This document shows, piece after piece, positions 1-10,238 of a stretch of 64,000 nt of DNA. The position numbers were made by a program, and so were the translations under genes. Source of the DNA: Streptomyces sp. NK08204 (lineage in GTDB: Bacteria; Actinomycetota; Actinomycetes; Streptomycetales; Streptomycetaceae). Each line of letters starts with the position of its first letter. Positions within the stretch are counted from its first letter, which is position 1. The DNA lies in assembly GCF_020400585.1 (NCBI RefSeq), contig NZ_JAINVF010000012.1:124001-188000 (forward strand), given 5' to 3'. The notes below the pieces were generated by a model. The model was not told the DNA's origin. It made no database searches and saw only the letters and a program-made list of their open reading frames with translations.

Positions 1-1263
1 GGCCTGGGACAGCGGGCCCAGAGCCACCGGCGCCGGAACCCCCTGCACCGCCTGCGCGGGGGCGATCGGGGGTTCGTAGTGCGTCGGTGCCGTCCGCAGC
101 GTGAGTGTCGTCGCGCCGATGATCGTGACCGTGAAGGCGATGGCGGCCCGGGTCCAGAACACGTTGCGGCGTTCGCTGCCGTCGCGCACCGCCGGCGGTT
201 CGGCCGAGCGCAGTCGCTCCGTGGAGGCCAGTTCGGCCAGGCGTCGGTGCAGTGCCGCGGCGTCGGCCAGCTCCGGCAGCCGCGCTGCCAGCGTCTCGCG
301 GGCGTGGGTGAGCCGGTTCGCGGCGGCCGGCGTGCTCGCCTCCGTCTCCGCCGCCGTCTCCGGCAGGCCGAGGCCGACGCCGTCGTAGAGGACGAGCGTG
401 CGCCGGTACGCCGACGGAAGTGTCAGCAGTGCGTGCAGCAGCACCCGGTCGGCGGGGGTGGCGGGCGGCGGATCCGGGGCGCGGTGGCGCGGGCGGAACC
501 GGTGCCAGGGGGAGAGGGCGTAGTCGTGCGCCGCAGCCCGTACCCACCCGGCCGGGTCCCGGTCCCGGGCCACCTCCGGCCAGCGCTGCCACGCCAGATG
601 GAAGGCCCGCTCCACGGCCTCCCGGGCCAGCTCCCGACGCCCGGTGAGCAGGTAGGTCTGGCGTACGAGGGCGGGTGCGCAGAATGCGTACAGCGCATCG
701 AAGGCATGAGCAGGCGTCAGCGGCCCGTCCGCCATCGATGGCCCGGGACCGGCGCTCGGTTCCTGACCGCCCGGGGTTTCCGGGCCGTCCGATGACCCCC
801 GACCAGCCATCGGTCCCTGACCGCCCGGTGTTTCCTGACTGCCCGGTGTTTCCTGACCGCCTGCTGTTTTCGGACCGCCTGCTGTTTTCTGACCGTCCGA
901 TGGCACCCGCCTACCCGCCGGTCCCTGACCGTCCGATGGGCCCTGCCTACCCGTCGGTCCCTGACCACCCGTCGGCCTCTGGCCGTCCGTCGGTTCCTGG
1001 CCACCCGTCGGCCTCTGGCCGTCCGTCGGTTCCTGACCACCCGTCCATCCGGCAAACGTGGCCAGCAGCTGCGCATACGCCTCGCCCGCGCTTCCGCCCG
1101 GCGTGTCACGGCCCTTCTCCCAGGCGCGTACGGTCGCGCGGCTGACGCCAAGTTGCGCGGCGACCTGGGCCCGCGTCAGCGACCGCGACTCGCGCAGTCG
1201 TCGACGTTCCTTCGGCGGCGGCAGCGGGCTGGCAGGGCTCAGTGTCACCGGGCGCCCCTCCAT
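1..1263 (-). CDS. HTH / sigma-70-like / transmembrane regulator, C-terminus off the window
   Basis: The minus-strand frame is open from the ATG at 1263 to the window edge (421 codons, no stop). Residues about 18-60 form an XRE-type helix-turn-helix (LTRAQVAAQLGVSRATVRAW). Residues about 74-176 are a low-complexity linker of imperfect five-residue units of the type GGQEP/TDGQRP. From about residue 177 the sequence resembles ECF sigma regions 2 and 4 (ALVRQTYLLTGRRELAREAVERAF; later ADRVLLHALLTLPSAYRRTL). A hydrophobic helix near residue 370 (AIAFTVTIIGATTLTL) suggests membrane anchoring. An ATG at 735 could be an internal start giving only the sigma-like part, but the HTH frame is continuous with it. 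The role as a membrane-tethered transcription factor is inferred. The extracellular C-terminus is not visible. Confidence 0.75.
   Translation of the reverse strand, partial: MEGRPVTLSPASPLPPPKERRRLRESRSLTRAQVAAQLGVSRATVRAWEKGRDTPGGSAGEAYAQLLATFAGWTGGQEPTDGQRPTGGQEPTDGQRPTGGQGPTGRQGPSDGQGPAGRRVPSDGQKTAGGPKTAGGQETPGSQETPGGQGPMAGRGSSDGPETPGGQEPSAGPGPSMADGPLTPAHAFDALYAFCAPALVRQTYLLTGRRELAREAVERAFHLAWQRWPEVARDRDPAGWVRAAAHDYALSPWHRFRPRHRAPDPPPATPADRVLLHALLTLPSAYRRTLVLYDGVGLGLPETAAETEASTPAAANRLTHARETLAARLPELADAAALHRRLAELASTERLRSAEPPAVRDGSERRNVFWTRAAIAFTVTIIGATTLTLRTAPTHYEPPIAPAQAVQGVPAPVALGPLSQA
784..1042. repeat. Imperfect ~15-bp tandem repeats encoding a Gly-Gln-Pro linker
   Basis: On the plus strand the unit reads roughly CCGTCGGTTCCTG / CCGTCGGCCTCTG, repeated with variation through the linker of the HTH/sigma-like gene. 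In protein this gives repeated GGQ-E-P-T and DGQ-R-P-T units. The frame stays open through all copies, so the repeat is coding and probably varies in copy number between strains. Confidence 0.7.
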
Positions 1264-1344
1264 ACGGAAAATACCATAAACATATATTGGGCGACACATC
1301 GGTGCTTCGCCCGTTACAACGGGAAATCGCGTGTCGTTGGGAGC

Positions 1345-3195
1345 ATGGCTGACGTGATGCCCTTGACCGCTCGCCGATCGTCGTCGTTGTCGTCGTTGTC
1401 GTCGTCCTTGCTCACCCGCTTGCGCGACCGCTCGCCCGGACTGGCCAACAGCCTGCTGGGCGGCGCGGTCGCGGCCGGGCTCGGGGTCGGCTCGTTCGCC
1501 GTGCTCGTGATGGTGCTGTGGATCAGCTCGCCGTACCCCGACAGCGGGCCCGGTGGTGCGCTGAACATTGCCGCCGCGCTCTGGCTGCTGGCCCACGGCG
1601 TCGAACTGGTCCGCACCGACACGCTCTCCGGCGCCCCCCTGCCCGTGGGCGTCACCCCGTTGCTGCTGCTCGCGCTCCCGCTGGTGTTGCTGTACCGGGC
1701 GGCCCGGGACGGGGTGGACGCGCCGCCCGCCGACGCCGCGGGGCCGCCCCCGGTACCGGCGCGCACGGTGTGGACGGGCGTCGTGCTCGGCTACCTCACC
1801 GTCGGCTCCGGGGTCGCCCTGTACTGCTCCAGCGGCGAACTGCGGCCCGACTGGCGTGGGGTGACGTCATGTCTGCCGCTCGTCGCGGCGGGCGCGGCGG
1901 GCGCCGGTGTGTGGTCGGCGTACGGCCGCCCCCGCCGTCCGCTGCTGCGCGTGCTGGTGATGCTGCCGGGGCCGGTGCGGCGGCTGGTGTGCGGGGCGGA
2001 CGCGCGAGTCCGGCTCGGTACGGCGGCACGGGCTGCCGGGGCCGCGACGGCGGTGCTCGTCGGGGGCGGGGCGCTGCTGGTCGGTGTGTCGCTGGTGTGG
2101 CACGGCGGCGTGGCCCGGTTGGCCTTCGTCCAGTTGACGGAGGGCTGGACGGGACGGTTCGCCGTCCTGCTGCTCGGCATCGCGCTCGTCCCGAACGCGG
2201 CGGTGTGGGCCGCGTCCTACGCCCTCGGCCCCGGTTTCGCTCTCGGTGCCGGGCATGCGGTGTACCCGCTCGCCTCCGACCCGGCCCCGCTGCTGCCGCC
2301 GTTCCCCCTGCTTGCGGCGGTGCCCGACCCGGGCGCCGGGTCGCCGCTGAACTGGGCGGCGGCGCTGGTGCCCGTGGCGGCCGGGGTGACGGCGGGGTGG
2401 TTCGTGGCGCGGGGCGCGGTGGGGCGTCCGGGGTCCAAGGGCGCCGGCCGCCGGGAGCCCGGGGGTGTGGGGCACGGGGAACCCGGGGGCGTGGGGCGGC
2501 CGGGGGCCGGGGAGCCGGCGCCGGTCCGCTGGTCGGCCGGGCGTACCGTCGGGGTCGTCCTCCTGACGGTGGTGCTCGCCGCGGCGGCCCTCGCGGTGCT
2601 GGCCGAGCTGGCGGGCGGTCCGCTGGGCGTGGCCGCGCTGGCCCGCTTCGGCCCGGTGTGGTGGCAGACCGGCGCAGCGACAGCCCTGTGGATCATGCTG
2701 CTCGCGCTGCCGGTGGCCCTGACGGTGCGGGCCTGGCGGCTACGGGGCCTGCGGGCGCGGGGCGAGATTCCGGCGAAGGGCGCGACCTTGGGCGGGCCGA
2801 CGAAGGCGAGCCTCCGCGCGGAGAAGCCGTTCGCCTCCCCGGGTACCGCTCACCAGCCCGCCAAGGACGAGGACGCGGGCAAGGCCGACGACAAGAACAC
2901 CCACGCGAAAGGCCACGCGAACGCCCGCGCGAAGGGCGCAGAGAAGGACGCAGAGAAGGACGCAGAAAAGGACCAGGCGAACGACGACGCGTACGACCAG
3001 ACGGACGACGACGAGAGCGACGACGATCTGTACGACTTCCTCCCCGCCGACGACCCGTTCACCCCGCTCCCCGACTGGCACGGCGACCTGTCCCGCGAGA
3101 CCCGCTGGGCGGCCCTGCGCGAGGCGGCGGCCCGGAGGGAACTCCCCGCCGACCCGTCCGCCCATCCCCCCGCCGATCCCATGGCCGAACGGTGA
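1345..3195 (+). CDS. DUF6350-type polytopic membrane protein
   Basis: 616 residues from the ATG at 1345, which has a TTGGGAG ribosome site just upstream; longer in-frame openings have no such site. A serine-rich N-terminus is followed by eight or more hydrophobic helices (e.g. LLGGAVAAGLGVGSFAVLVMV, VTPLLLLALPLVLLY). The C-terminal 130 residues are charged, with an E/K/D-rich low-complexity stretch (AEKDAEKD units) that is probably cytoplasmic. It resembles the streptomycete DUF6350 family, often annotated as a cell-division-associated membrane protein and often found beside purN, as here. Molecular function is unknown. It is divergent from the upstream HTH gene. Confidence 0.8.
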   Translation: MADVMPLTARRSSSLSSLSSSLLTRLRDRSPGLANSLLGGAVAAGLGVGSFAVLVMVLWISSPYPDSGPGGALNIAAALWLLAHGVELVRTDTLSGAPLPVGVTPLLLLALPLVLLYRAARDGVDAPPADAAGPPPVPARTVWTGVVLGYLTVGSGVALYCSSGELRPDWRGVTSCLPLVAAGAAGAGVWSAYGRPRRPLLRVLVMLPGPVRRLVCGADARVRLGTAARAAGAATAVLVGGGALLVGVSLVWHGGVARLAFVQLTEGWTGRFAVLLLGIALVPNAAVWAASYALGPGFALGAGHAVYPLASDPAPLLPPFPLLAAVPDPGAGSPLNWAAALVPVAAGVTAGWFVARGAVGRPGSKGAGRREPGGVGHGEPGGVGRPGAGEPAPVRWSAGRTVGVVLLTVVLAAAALAVLAELAGGPLGVAALARFGPVWWQTGAATALWIMLLALPVALTVRAWRLRGLRARGEIPAKGATLGGPTKASLRAEKPFASPGTAHQPAKDEDAGKADDKNTHAKGHANARAKGAEKDAEKDAEKDQANDDAYDQTDDDESDDDLYDFLPADDPFTPLPDWHGDLSRETRWAALREAAARRELPADPSAHPPADPMAER

Positions 3196-3222
3196 CCGGC
3201 TCATGGCCGAACGGTGACCGGC
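3180..3222 (+). repeat. 22-bp tandem duplication across the DUF6350 stop codon
   Basis: CATGGCCGAACGGTGACCGG occurs at 3180 and again 22 bases later. The first copy encodes the last residues (MAER) and the stop; the second is untranslated. It looks like a recent slippage duplication of the 3' end of the gene. Confidence 0.75.
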
Positions 3223-3272
3223 AGCTCCGAGACCCCGCCCCGGACGGCCACCGCCCGGGTCAGGGGCAGGCG

Positions 3273-4070
3273 TCAGCCGTTGTTCACGCTCAGCACCCCG
3301 CGCAGCTCGTGCGGCAGGAGCTGCTTGCAGGACTGCTTGGCCTCGTGGGTCAGGGCGTCGCTCACGCAGGTGTAGTAGTCGCGGTAGACCAGCTGCACGG
3401 TGAAGGTCGCGCCCACCAGCACCAGGGCCAGGGACGCCGAGAGCAGGCCGCCGAGGGCCGCTGTCACCTGGGGGCGGGCCGCCGACGCGGCCGGAGTCAC
3501 CGGGGCGTCCGGACGGGGCGTGCGGGGCTTGGCGCGCAGGGCGCTGACCGCCCAGTACAGGGCCAGCGCTCCCAGCAGCAGGGCCACGTACGGCCAGCTG
3601 AACAGGACGAAGAAGACGGACCACATGCCCGACAGCAGTGCGTAGCGTGCGCGGCGCTGGGCCGGGTCGGTCGGGTCCCAGCGCATCCCGGGACCCCCCT
3701 GGCCACCCGGGCCGCCCGGCCCCTGGGGTCCGCCGCCGGGGCGCTCGCCGAACCCGCCGGGAGAGCGGCCGGGCTGCCGGTCGCTCCACTGCCCGCCCCA
3801 GGGGGAACCGCCCCCGGAGCCCGAGGACTCTCCGGAGCCCGAGGACCCTGCGGGGTGGCGGGGCTGCCACGGCTGGTCGGGCGTGCCCTCCGGCGGTGGC
3901 GCGAACGGATTGTCGTCCTGCTGCTCACCGCTCTGTCCGTCGCCGCCTCGTCCGCCCGGGGACGCCTCGGGCGGCGACGCCGGCCGCTCCCGCAGCAGCC
4001 CGGCGCCAGGCACGCCACCAGATGCCGGGCGCGAGGGAAACGGGAGGAGTCGCAGGCTGCGATCGGGCAT
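3273..4070 (-). CDS. Membrane protein with Pro/Gly-rich N-terminal region
   Basis: 265 residues if started at the ATG at 4070; a GTG at 4145 would add 25 residues and neither start has a convincing ribosome site. The first half is disordered and rich in P, G, S and Q (QQDDNPFAPPPEGTPDQPWQ). It is followed by two or three hydrophobic helices (WSVFFVLFSWPYVALLLGALAL; LGGLLSASLALVLVGATFTV) and a short tail with two cysteines (YTCVSDALTHEAKQSCKQ). This architecture is common in streptomycete membrane proteins of unknown function. It converges with the DUF6350 gene and diverges from purN. Confidence 0.75.
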   Translation of the reverse strand: MPDRSLRLLPFPSRPASGGVPGAGLLRERPASPPEASPGGRGGDGQSGEQQDDNPFAPPPEGTPDQPWQPRHPAGSSGSGESSGSGGGSPWGGQWSDRQPGRSPGGFGERPGGGPQGPGGPGGQGGPGMRWDPTDPAQRRARYALLSGMWSVFFVLFSWPYVALLLGALALYWAVSALRAKPRTPRPDAPVTPAASAARPQVTAALGGLLSASLALVLVGATFTVQLVYRDYYTCVSDALTHEAKQSCKQLLPHELRGVLSVNNG

Positions 4071-4211
4071 CAAAGGAGCGTCTTCCCCTACGTGAGTACG
4101 GCAGTGTCGATGAGCTTCCGTGAGCTTCCACCCCATGGAACGCACCGCACGACGACCGCGTTCCCGAGGCTGCTCGTTCTCGATTCCCTCCGAACGCTAC
4201 CTTCCGGCCAC

Positions 4212-4376
4212 GCCCCCGTCCCGAGGGGGCCTTCCGGAGTGCCGGTATCGTTGCTGACGTCGGCCGATTCGTAGACTTCCCCGTATCGCGGGGGGCGAAG
4301 CATTCGTACGACCGCACAAACCGTCCGGCGGGGCAACAGCCGCCGGGCACATCGCTTCCCGAGAAAGGGCCCCACC
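4212..4376 (+). promoter_or_regulatory. Divergent promoter region and leader of purN-purH
   Basis: Between the minus-strand membrane gene and purN there is a GC hairpin (GCCCCC/GGGGGC, 4212-4230), a weak TTGCTG (4251) to TAGACT (4272) promoter-like pair with 15-base spacing, and a second stem CCGGCGG/CCGCCGG around 4324-4349. I looked for ZTP or other riboswitch cores and found none. The promoter assignment is tentative. Confidence 0.3.
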
Positions 4377-5011
4377 GTGGCCGCCACCACCCCTGGCCCA
4401 GCGGTCAAGCGCCTCGTCGTGCTGGTCTCCGGATCCGGCACCAATCTGCAGGCGCTCCTGGACGAGATCGAGCGCACCGGAGCCGAGCAGTACGGCGCGC
4501 AGATCGTCGCCGTGGGGGCCGACCGCGACGGCATCGAGGGGCTCGCCCGCGCCGAGCGGGCCGGCCTGCCGACCTTCGTCTGCCGGGTGAAGGACTTCGC
4601 CACCCGTGAGGAGTGGGACGCGGCGCTCGCCGAGGCCGTCGCCGCCTACGAGCCGGACCTCGTGGTCTCCGCCGGGTTCATGAAGATCGTGGGCAAGGAG
4701 TTCCTGGCCCGTTTCGGCGGCCGGTTCGTCAACACCCACCCGGCCCTGCTGCCCAGTTTTCCCGGGGCCCACGGCGTCCGCGACGCGCTCGCGTACGGCG
4801 CCAGGGTCACCGGCTGCACCGTCCACTTCGTCGACGACGGTGTCGACACCGGCCCGATCATCGCCCAGGGCGTGGTCGAGGTCCGGGACGAGGACGACGA
4901 GAGCGCGCTGCACGAGCGCATCAAGGAAGTCGAGCGAAGGCTGCTCGTCGAGGTCGTGGGGCGGCTCGCCCGCAACGGCTATCGCATTGAGGGACGAAAG
5001 GTAGTAATCCA

Positions 5012-5015
<4 letters not shown>
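4377..5015 (+). CDS. purN: Phosphoribosylglycinamide formyltransferase
   Basis: 212 residues from the GTG at 4377, preceded by GAGAAAGGG. It transfers a formyl group from 10-formyl-THF to GAR, step 3 of IMP synthesis, in the cytosol. The N-terminal LVSGSGTNLQALLD is the GAR-binding loop of the family. The catalytic region is present as NTHPALLPSFPGAHGVRDAL, followed by VTGCTVHFVDDGVDTGPII, which supplies the conserved Asn, His and Asp. Length is normal. The stop overlaps the purH start by four bases (GTGA), so the two are translationally coupled in one purine operon. Confidence 0.97.
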
Positions 5016-6566
<1,551 letters not shown>

Positions 6567-6595
<29 letters not shown>

Positions 6596-6977
6596 CGCCC
6601 GCGGCGGTTTCGCCGGGCAGTTCGCACCACACGGTCTTGCCGCCGGGGCAGTGCTCCACGCCCCAGCGCAGGGCCACCGCGTCGACCAGCAGCAGGCCCC
6701 GGCCGGACTCCTCGTCCGCGCCGGGGCGCCGTCGTACGAGCCAGGCGTGCGCGTCCGGATCGGTGACCTCCAGCCGGGTACGACCGCCGCCCATGCGGGC
6801 CACCCGTACGGTGACCGCGGTGCCCTCGCCGAGGTGCCGGATCACGTTGGCCAGCAACTCGCTGACACAGAGCTGCACTTCAGGACACGGGCCGCCGAGG
6901 TGTTCGCGGACGGACCTGCGCACCTCGGGTACTGCCTTCGGAAACGCGAGCAGCTCGAGAACCAGCGGCTCGTTCAC
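6567..6977 (-). CDS. RsbW-like ATP-binding regulatory protein
   Basis: 136 residues with a GHKL/HATPase_c_2 fold: the N box is VQLCVSELLANVIRH, and the ATP lid / G boxes are near DPDAHAW and ESGRGLLLVDAVA. Stand-alone proteins of this kind in Streptomyces resemble anti-sigma kinases and commonly sit beside DUF5753/DUF397 regulators, as here. Its partner is not identifiable from sequence. Its ATG is overlapped by the stop of the 68-residue gene upstream, and its 3' end runs 29 bases into purH on the other strand. Confidence 0.85.
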
Positions 6978-7180
6978 CGCCCGGCCGCCCTGCGCAGGGC
7001 GGCGACGAGGGCACGCGCGGTCTCCGTATTGCAGTTTCCGAGCGCGACCAGTGGCGAACAGGTGTATGCATCCGCGAAGGTCGGCAGGTCGACGCCCAAC
7101 GAGGGAAGCGTGATGCCGTTCGCCGCCAGGGCCGTGCGGAGCTGGTCGACGCAGGTCTGGGCGTCATCGTGGGGGTGCAT
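6974..7180 (-). CDS. Small conserved hypothetical protein of the WhiJ-type cluster
   Basis: 68 residues (MHPHDDAQTCVDQLRTALAANG... LGNCNTETARALVAALRRA). It overlaps the downstream ATPase gene by four bases, so the pair is probably co-translated. Small proteins of this type accompany ATPase/XRE/DUF397 sets in streptomycetes. I recognise no domain. It is divergent from the XRE regulator across a 121-base promoter region. Confidence 0.7.
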   Translation of the reverse strand: MHPHDDAQTCVDQLRTALAANGITLPSLGVDLPTFADAYTCSPLVALGNCNTETARALVAALRRAAGR

Positions 7181-7301
7181 GGGCGCGCCTTTCTGCAGCC
7201 TGTGCGGTCTGTGACCAATCGCTCACAGAATGACGCTGATTGCCGTACCGTGGAAGACGTTTCGGTTGCGCGCGGTAACTGGTAAACGGCGGTGGTGAGT
7301 T

Positions 7302-8156
7302 GTGCCTGCACGTAAGGACCCCGACGCATCGGCCAGCGTCCCTTGCTTCTACGGCGCGGAGTTGCGCTACAAGCGGGAGGCTGCCGGGCTGACGCTGGAG
7401 CAACTGGCGGAGGGGAGTTTCCGGGGAATCTCGTTCCTCAGCCAGATCGAGCGCGGTGAGCGCCGGATGCCGCTGGACCTGGCCAAGCACGTGGACGTGC
7501 GGCTGGGTACGGACGGGTTTTTCCAGCGGCGATGTGAAGACGTAGCCAGGGCGCGGCGCGTCGGCATCGCCGAGTACTTCGCAGATGTCGCCGAGATGGA
7601 GAAACACGCGGAGCGCATTGAGGACTGGGCACCCATGTTGGTGCCGGGCCTCCTCCAGACCAGGGCCTACGCAGCGCAGCTCACGCGGTCGGCCATGCCG
7701 CGAGCCTCCCACCACGAGGTCGAGGAGAAGGTGGAGGCTCGCATCGAGCGGGCGATGCTCTTCGCGGGGGAGGCGCCGCCCAAGTTCTGGGCGATCTTGG
7801 ATGAGTCGGTCATCCGGCGCCGCGTACTTCCGCCAGCAGGTATGGCTGAGCTGTTGGAACACATGGCTCAGGTCATCAGGAGCACGCACTCCATTCTGCA
7901 GATCGTGCCGAAAGCGACCGCTGCTCACCCGTTCATGATGGGGACGACCCGGATCATGACCTTCTTCGACGCGCCGCCCGTGGTGTACATCGAGGGTCTG
8001 CACAGCGGCCAACTCATCGACTATCCAGCCCTCGTGAAGGACTACTGCGAGTCGTACGATCTGCTCAGGGCCGCCGCACTGCCGCCGGAGGCGTCCCTGG
8101 CGATGATCGAGGCTCTGGCAGAGGATTACGCGAATGAAGCCCACCATCACGAGTGA
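7302..8156 (+). CDS. XRE-family regulator with DUF5753 domain
   Basis: 284 residues from the GTG at 7302. The N-terminal HTH (about 22-75) reads LRYKREAAGLTLEQLA... ISFLSQIERGERRMP. The rest is a DUF5753 domain (EDWAPMLVPGLLQTRAYAAQ; PHFWMGTT-type core with IVPKATAAHPFMMGTTRIM; VYIEGLHSGQLID). Proteins of this kind, such as WhiJ, regulate development and antibiotic production and pair with a DUF397 protein. The downstream DUF397 gene overlaps it by 23 bases, which supports a functional pair. Confidence 0.9.
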   Translation: MPARKDPDASASVPCFYGAELRYKREAAGLTLEQLAEGSFRGISFLSQIERGERRMPLDLAKHVDVRLGTDGFFQRRCEDVARARRVGIAEYFADVAEMEKHAERIEDWAPMLVPGLLQTRAYAAQLTRSAMPRASHHEVEEKVEARIERAMLFAGEAPPKFWAILDESVIRRRVLPPAGMAELLEHMAQVIRSTHSILQIVPKATAAHPFMMGTTRIMTFFDAPPVVYIEGLHSGQLIDYPALVKDYCESYDLLRAAALPPEASLAMIEALAEDYANEAHHHE

Positions 8157-8358
8157 CCTGAGTCTGGCCCGCTGGCGCAAGTCCAGCTACAGCAATGGGA
8201 CCGGCGGTGAATGCGTCGAAGTAGCCGACGCCGCCCTCCCGGGCGTCGTCCCCGTCCGTGACTCCAAGAACCCCGGGGGTCCCGTCCTCCTCTTCCCCGC
8301 ACACAGCTGGGCGCCCTTCCTCCACGCGCTCAAGGACGGGCTCTCGCGGGGCATGTGA
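8134..8358 (+). CDS. DUF397 protein, partner of the upstream XRE regulator
   Basis: 74 residues with the family hallmarks WRKSSYSNGTGGECVEVA, VPVRDSKNPGGPVLLF and a terminal W-x-x-F-L. DUF397 proteins act with their neighbouring DUF5753 regulator in an antitoxin/regulator-like arrangement. The start lies 23 bases inside the regulator gene, indicating translational coupling. Confidence 0.92.
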   Translation: MKPTITSDLSLARWRKSSYSNGTGGECVEVADAALPGVVPVRDSKNPGGPVLLFPAHSWAPFLHALKDGLSRGM

Positions 8359-8390
8359 CGGGGGAACGCATCCGTTGCCGGCATGACAAA

Positions 8391-8421
8391 GGGCCGTGCG
8401 CCCTCCTCGGGTGCACGGCCC
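8391..8421. terminator. Bidirectional hairpin terminator
   Basis: GGGCCGTGC and GCACGGCCC form a perfect 9-bp stem with a 13-base loop. It lies between the convergent DUF397 and RDD genes, so it probably stops transcription from both sides. Confidence 0.75.
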
Positions 8422-8439
8422 GTCGTCCGGCCCGGAGGC

Positions 8440-9105
8440 TCAGTTCTGGATGACCATCGTGTTCGCGGCCTTGTCGTGCCAGCCCTGCTGGCGGCCGGAC
8501 TTGTCCCAGAAGGGGGACAGGTAGACGACCAACTGGCCGATGCCGCAGGCGAAGCTGCCGACCATCGGGATGATCCAGCGTATGAACGACGAGCCGAGGC
8601 CGGGCTTCTGGCCGGTGTCCGCCTTGACCACGTGCAGGCCGACGGCCATCTTGCCCAGGGTGCGGCCCGCCAGGCCGACCATCAGCCACTCGTAGAGCAG
8701 GCTGATGACGAAGAGCACGCCGACGGCCGCGCCGACCTTGCTGGCGAAGTCGTCGCTGGCGGTGTTCAGGCAGGTGTCGTAGTTGGCGGCGCCGGGGTCG
8801 CAGTCCTGGGCGTCGTTCACGAAGCTGGCGACACCGGCTACGGTCAGGGCGATGTAGACGACGCCGAAGACGACGGTGTCGATCAGGCGGGCGCCGAGAC
8901 GGCGGGCCATCGAGCCCAGGCGGGGAGCGGTGCCGCCGGGGTATCCGCCCTGCGGGTATCCCGGGTATCCCGGGTATCCCGGCCCCTGCGGCGGGTAGCC
9001 GTAGCCCTGCGGGGCCTGGGGGTAGCCGTAGGGCTGGCCCTGCTGCGGGTGGCCGTAGGGATCCTGCGGCTGGCCGTAGGGGTTGTCTGGCGAGCCGAAA
9101 CTCAT
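8440..9105 (-). CDS. RDD-family membrane protein
   Basis: 221 residues from the ATG at 9105, with a strong GGAGGAATC ribosome site six bases upstream; longer in-frame openings lack this. The first ~65 residues are a G/Y/P/Q repeat (units such as YGYP, GYPGYP). The RDD domain follows (MARRLGARLIDTVVFGVVYIAL), then further helices (VGAAVGVLFVISLLYEWLMVGLAGRTLGKMAVGL). RDD proteins are integral membrane proteins, some linked to cation transport. The function here is not determined. Confidence 0.88.
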   Translation of the reverse strand: MSFGSPDNPYGQPQDPYGHPQQGQPYGYPQAPQGYGYPPQGPGYPGYPGYPQGGYPGGTAPRLGSMARRLGARLIDTVVFGVVYIALTVAGVASFVNDAQDCDPGAANYDTCLNTASDDFASKVGAAVGVLFVISLLYEWLMVGLAGRTLGKMAVGLHVVKADTGQKPGLGSSFIRWIIPMVGSFACGIGQLVVYLSPFWDKSGRQQGWHDKAANTMVIQN

Positions 9106-9336
9106 GGCGGGATTCCTCCGTTGACGCTGCGGGGACGACGCGGAAGGCACGGAGGTACGTAAGGTTCTGAGCGGTTTTGTCCCCCCACCGGACCGCGATA
9201 CTGCGCGGCTCATCGTCATGGCAGGGGCTTGATTTTGTCCAGCGGTGTACGTCATGTGTTGTGCGAGTGCAACATCCGCGACCAGGCGCGGACAGCGGCG
9301 GCGGGGCGGGCCGCACACGCCCGGTGCCCGGCGGGA

Positions 9337-9361
9337 GGGCCCCGGATTGGAACCGGGGGCC
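9337..9361 (+). promoter_or_regulatory. GC-rich hairpin in the folD leader
   Basis: GGGCCCCGG and CCGGGGGCC pair around a 7-base loop, ending 22 bases before the folD ATG. It could be a leader or attenuation element. It does not match the ZTP core seen upstream of glyA. Confidence 0.35.
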
Positions 9362-9383
9362 GGTCATCCGCGAGGATGGAGTC

Positions 9384-10238
9384 ATGACCGCCCAGATTCT
9401 CGATGGCAAGGCCACCGCAGCCGCGATCAAGTCCGATCTGACCGCCCGCGTGGCGGCGCTGAAGGAGAAGGGCATCACGCCCGGCCTCGGCACGATCCTC
9501 GTCGGGGACGACCCCGGCAGCCAGAAGTACGTCGCCGGCAAGCATCGCGACTGCGCCGAGGTCGGCATCGCCTCCATCCAGCGCGAGCTGCCCGCCACCG
9601 CCACCCAGGAGGAGATCGAGGCGGTCGTCCGGGAACTGAACGAGGACCCGGCCTGCACCGGCTACATCGTCCAGCTCCCGCTGCCCAAGGGCATCGACGA
9701 GAACCGCATCCTGGAGCTGATGGACCCGGAGAAGGACGCGGACGGGCTGCACCCGATGAACCTCGGGCGTCTCGTGCTCAACGAGCCCGCCCCGCTGCCC
9801 TGCACCCCGAACGGTGTGCTCACCCTGCTGCGCCGCTACGGCGTGGAGACCAAGGGCGCCGAGGTCGTGGTCGTCGGCCGGGGTGTGACCATCGGACGTC
9901 CGATGCCGCTGCTGCTCACCCGGCGCAGCGAGAACGCCACCGTCACCCAGTGCCACACCGGCACCCGCGACCTGTCCGCCCACCTCAAGCGGGCCGACAT
10001 CATCATCGCGGCGGCCGGCTCCCCGCACCTGATCCGCCCCGAGGACGTGAAGCCCGGCGCGGCCGTCCTCGACGTCGGTGTCTCGCGCAACGCGGAGGGC
10101 AAGATCGCCGGCGACGTTCACCCGGACGTGGCCGAGGTGGCCGGGTTCCTCTCCCCGAACCCGGGCGGTGTGGGTCCCATGACCCGGGCGCAGCTGCTGG
10201 TCAACGTCGTCGAGGCGGCGGAGCGCCGTGCCGGCTGA
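9384..10238 (+). CDS. folD: Methylenetetrahydrofolate dehydrogenase / cyclohydrolase
   Basis: 284 residues. It interconverts 5,10-methylene-, methenyl- and 10-formyl-THF with NADP, supplying the formyl donor used by PurN and PurH. The catalytic SQKYVAGKHRDC with the conserved Tyr and Lys is present, as are the substrate-site QLPLPKGID, the nucleotide-binding GRGVTIGRPMPLLL and the C-terminal PGGVGPMTRAQL. The ATG at 9384 follows GGATGGAG. The 3' end overlaps the DUF3017 gene by 11 bases. Confidence 0.97.
   Translation: MTAQILDGKATAAAIKSDLTARVAALKEKGITPGLGTILVGDDPGSQKYVAGKHRDCAEVGIASIQRELPATATQEEIEAVVRELNEDPACTGYIVQLPLPKGIDENRILELMDPEKDADGLHPMNLGRLVLNEPAPLPCTPNGVLTLLRRYGVETKGAEVVVVGRGVTIGRPMPLLLTRRSENATVTQCHTGTRDLSAHLKRADIIIAAAGSPHLIRPEDVKPGAAVLDVGVSRNAEGKIAGDVHPDVAEVAGFLSPNPGGVGPMTRAQLLVNVVEAAERRAG

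Noticed and set aside
4212..4376. Second ZTP riboswitch before purN-purH
   Set aside because: The CGCCTGGGC and GACTGGCG signatures are missing; only simple GC stems are present.
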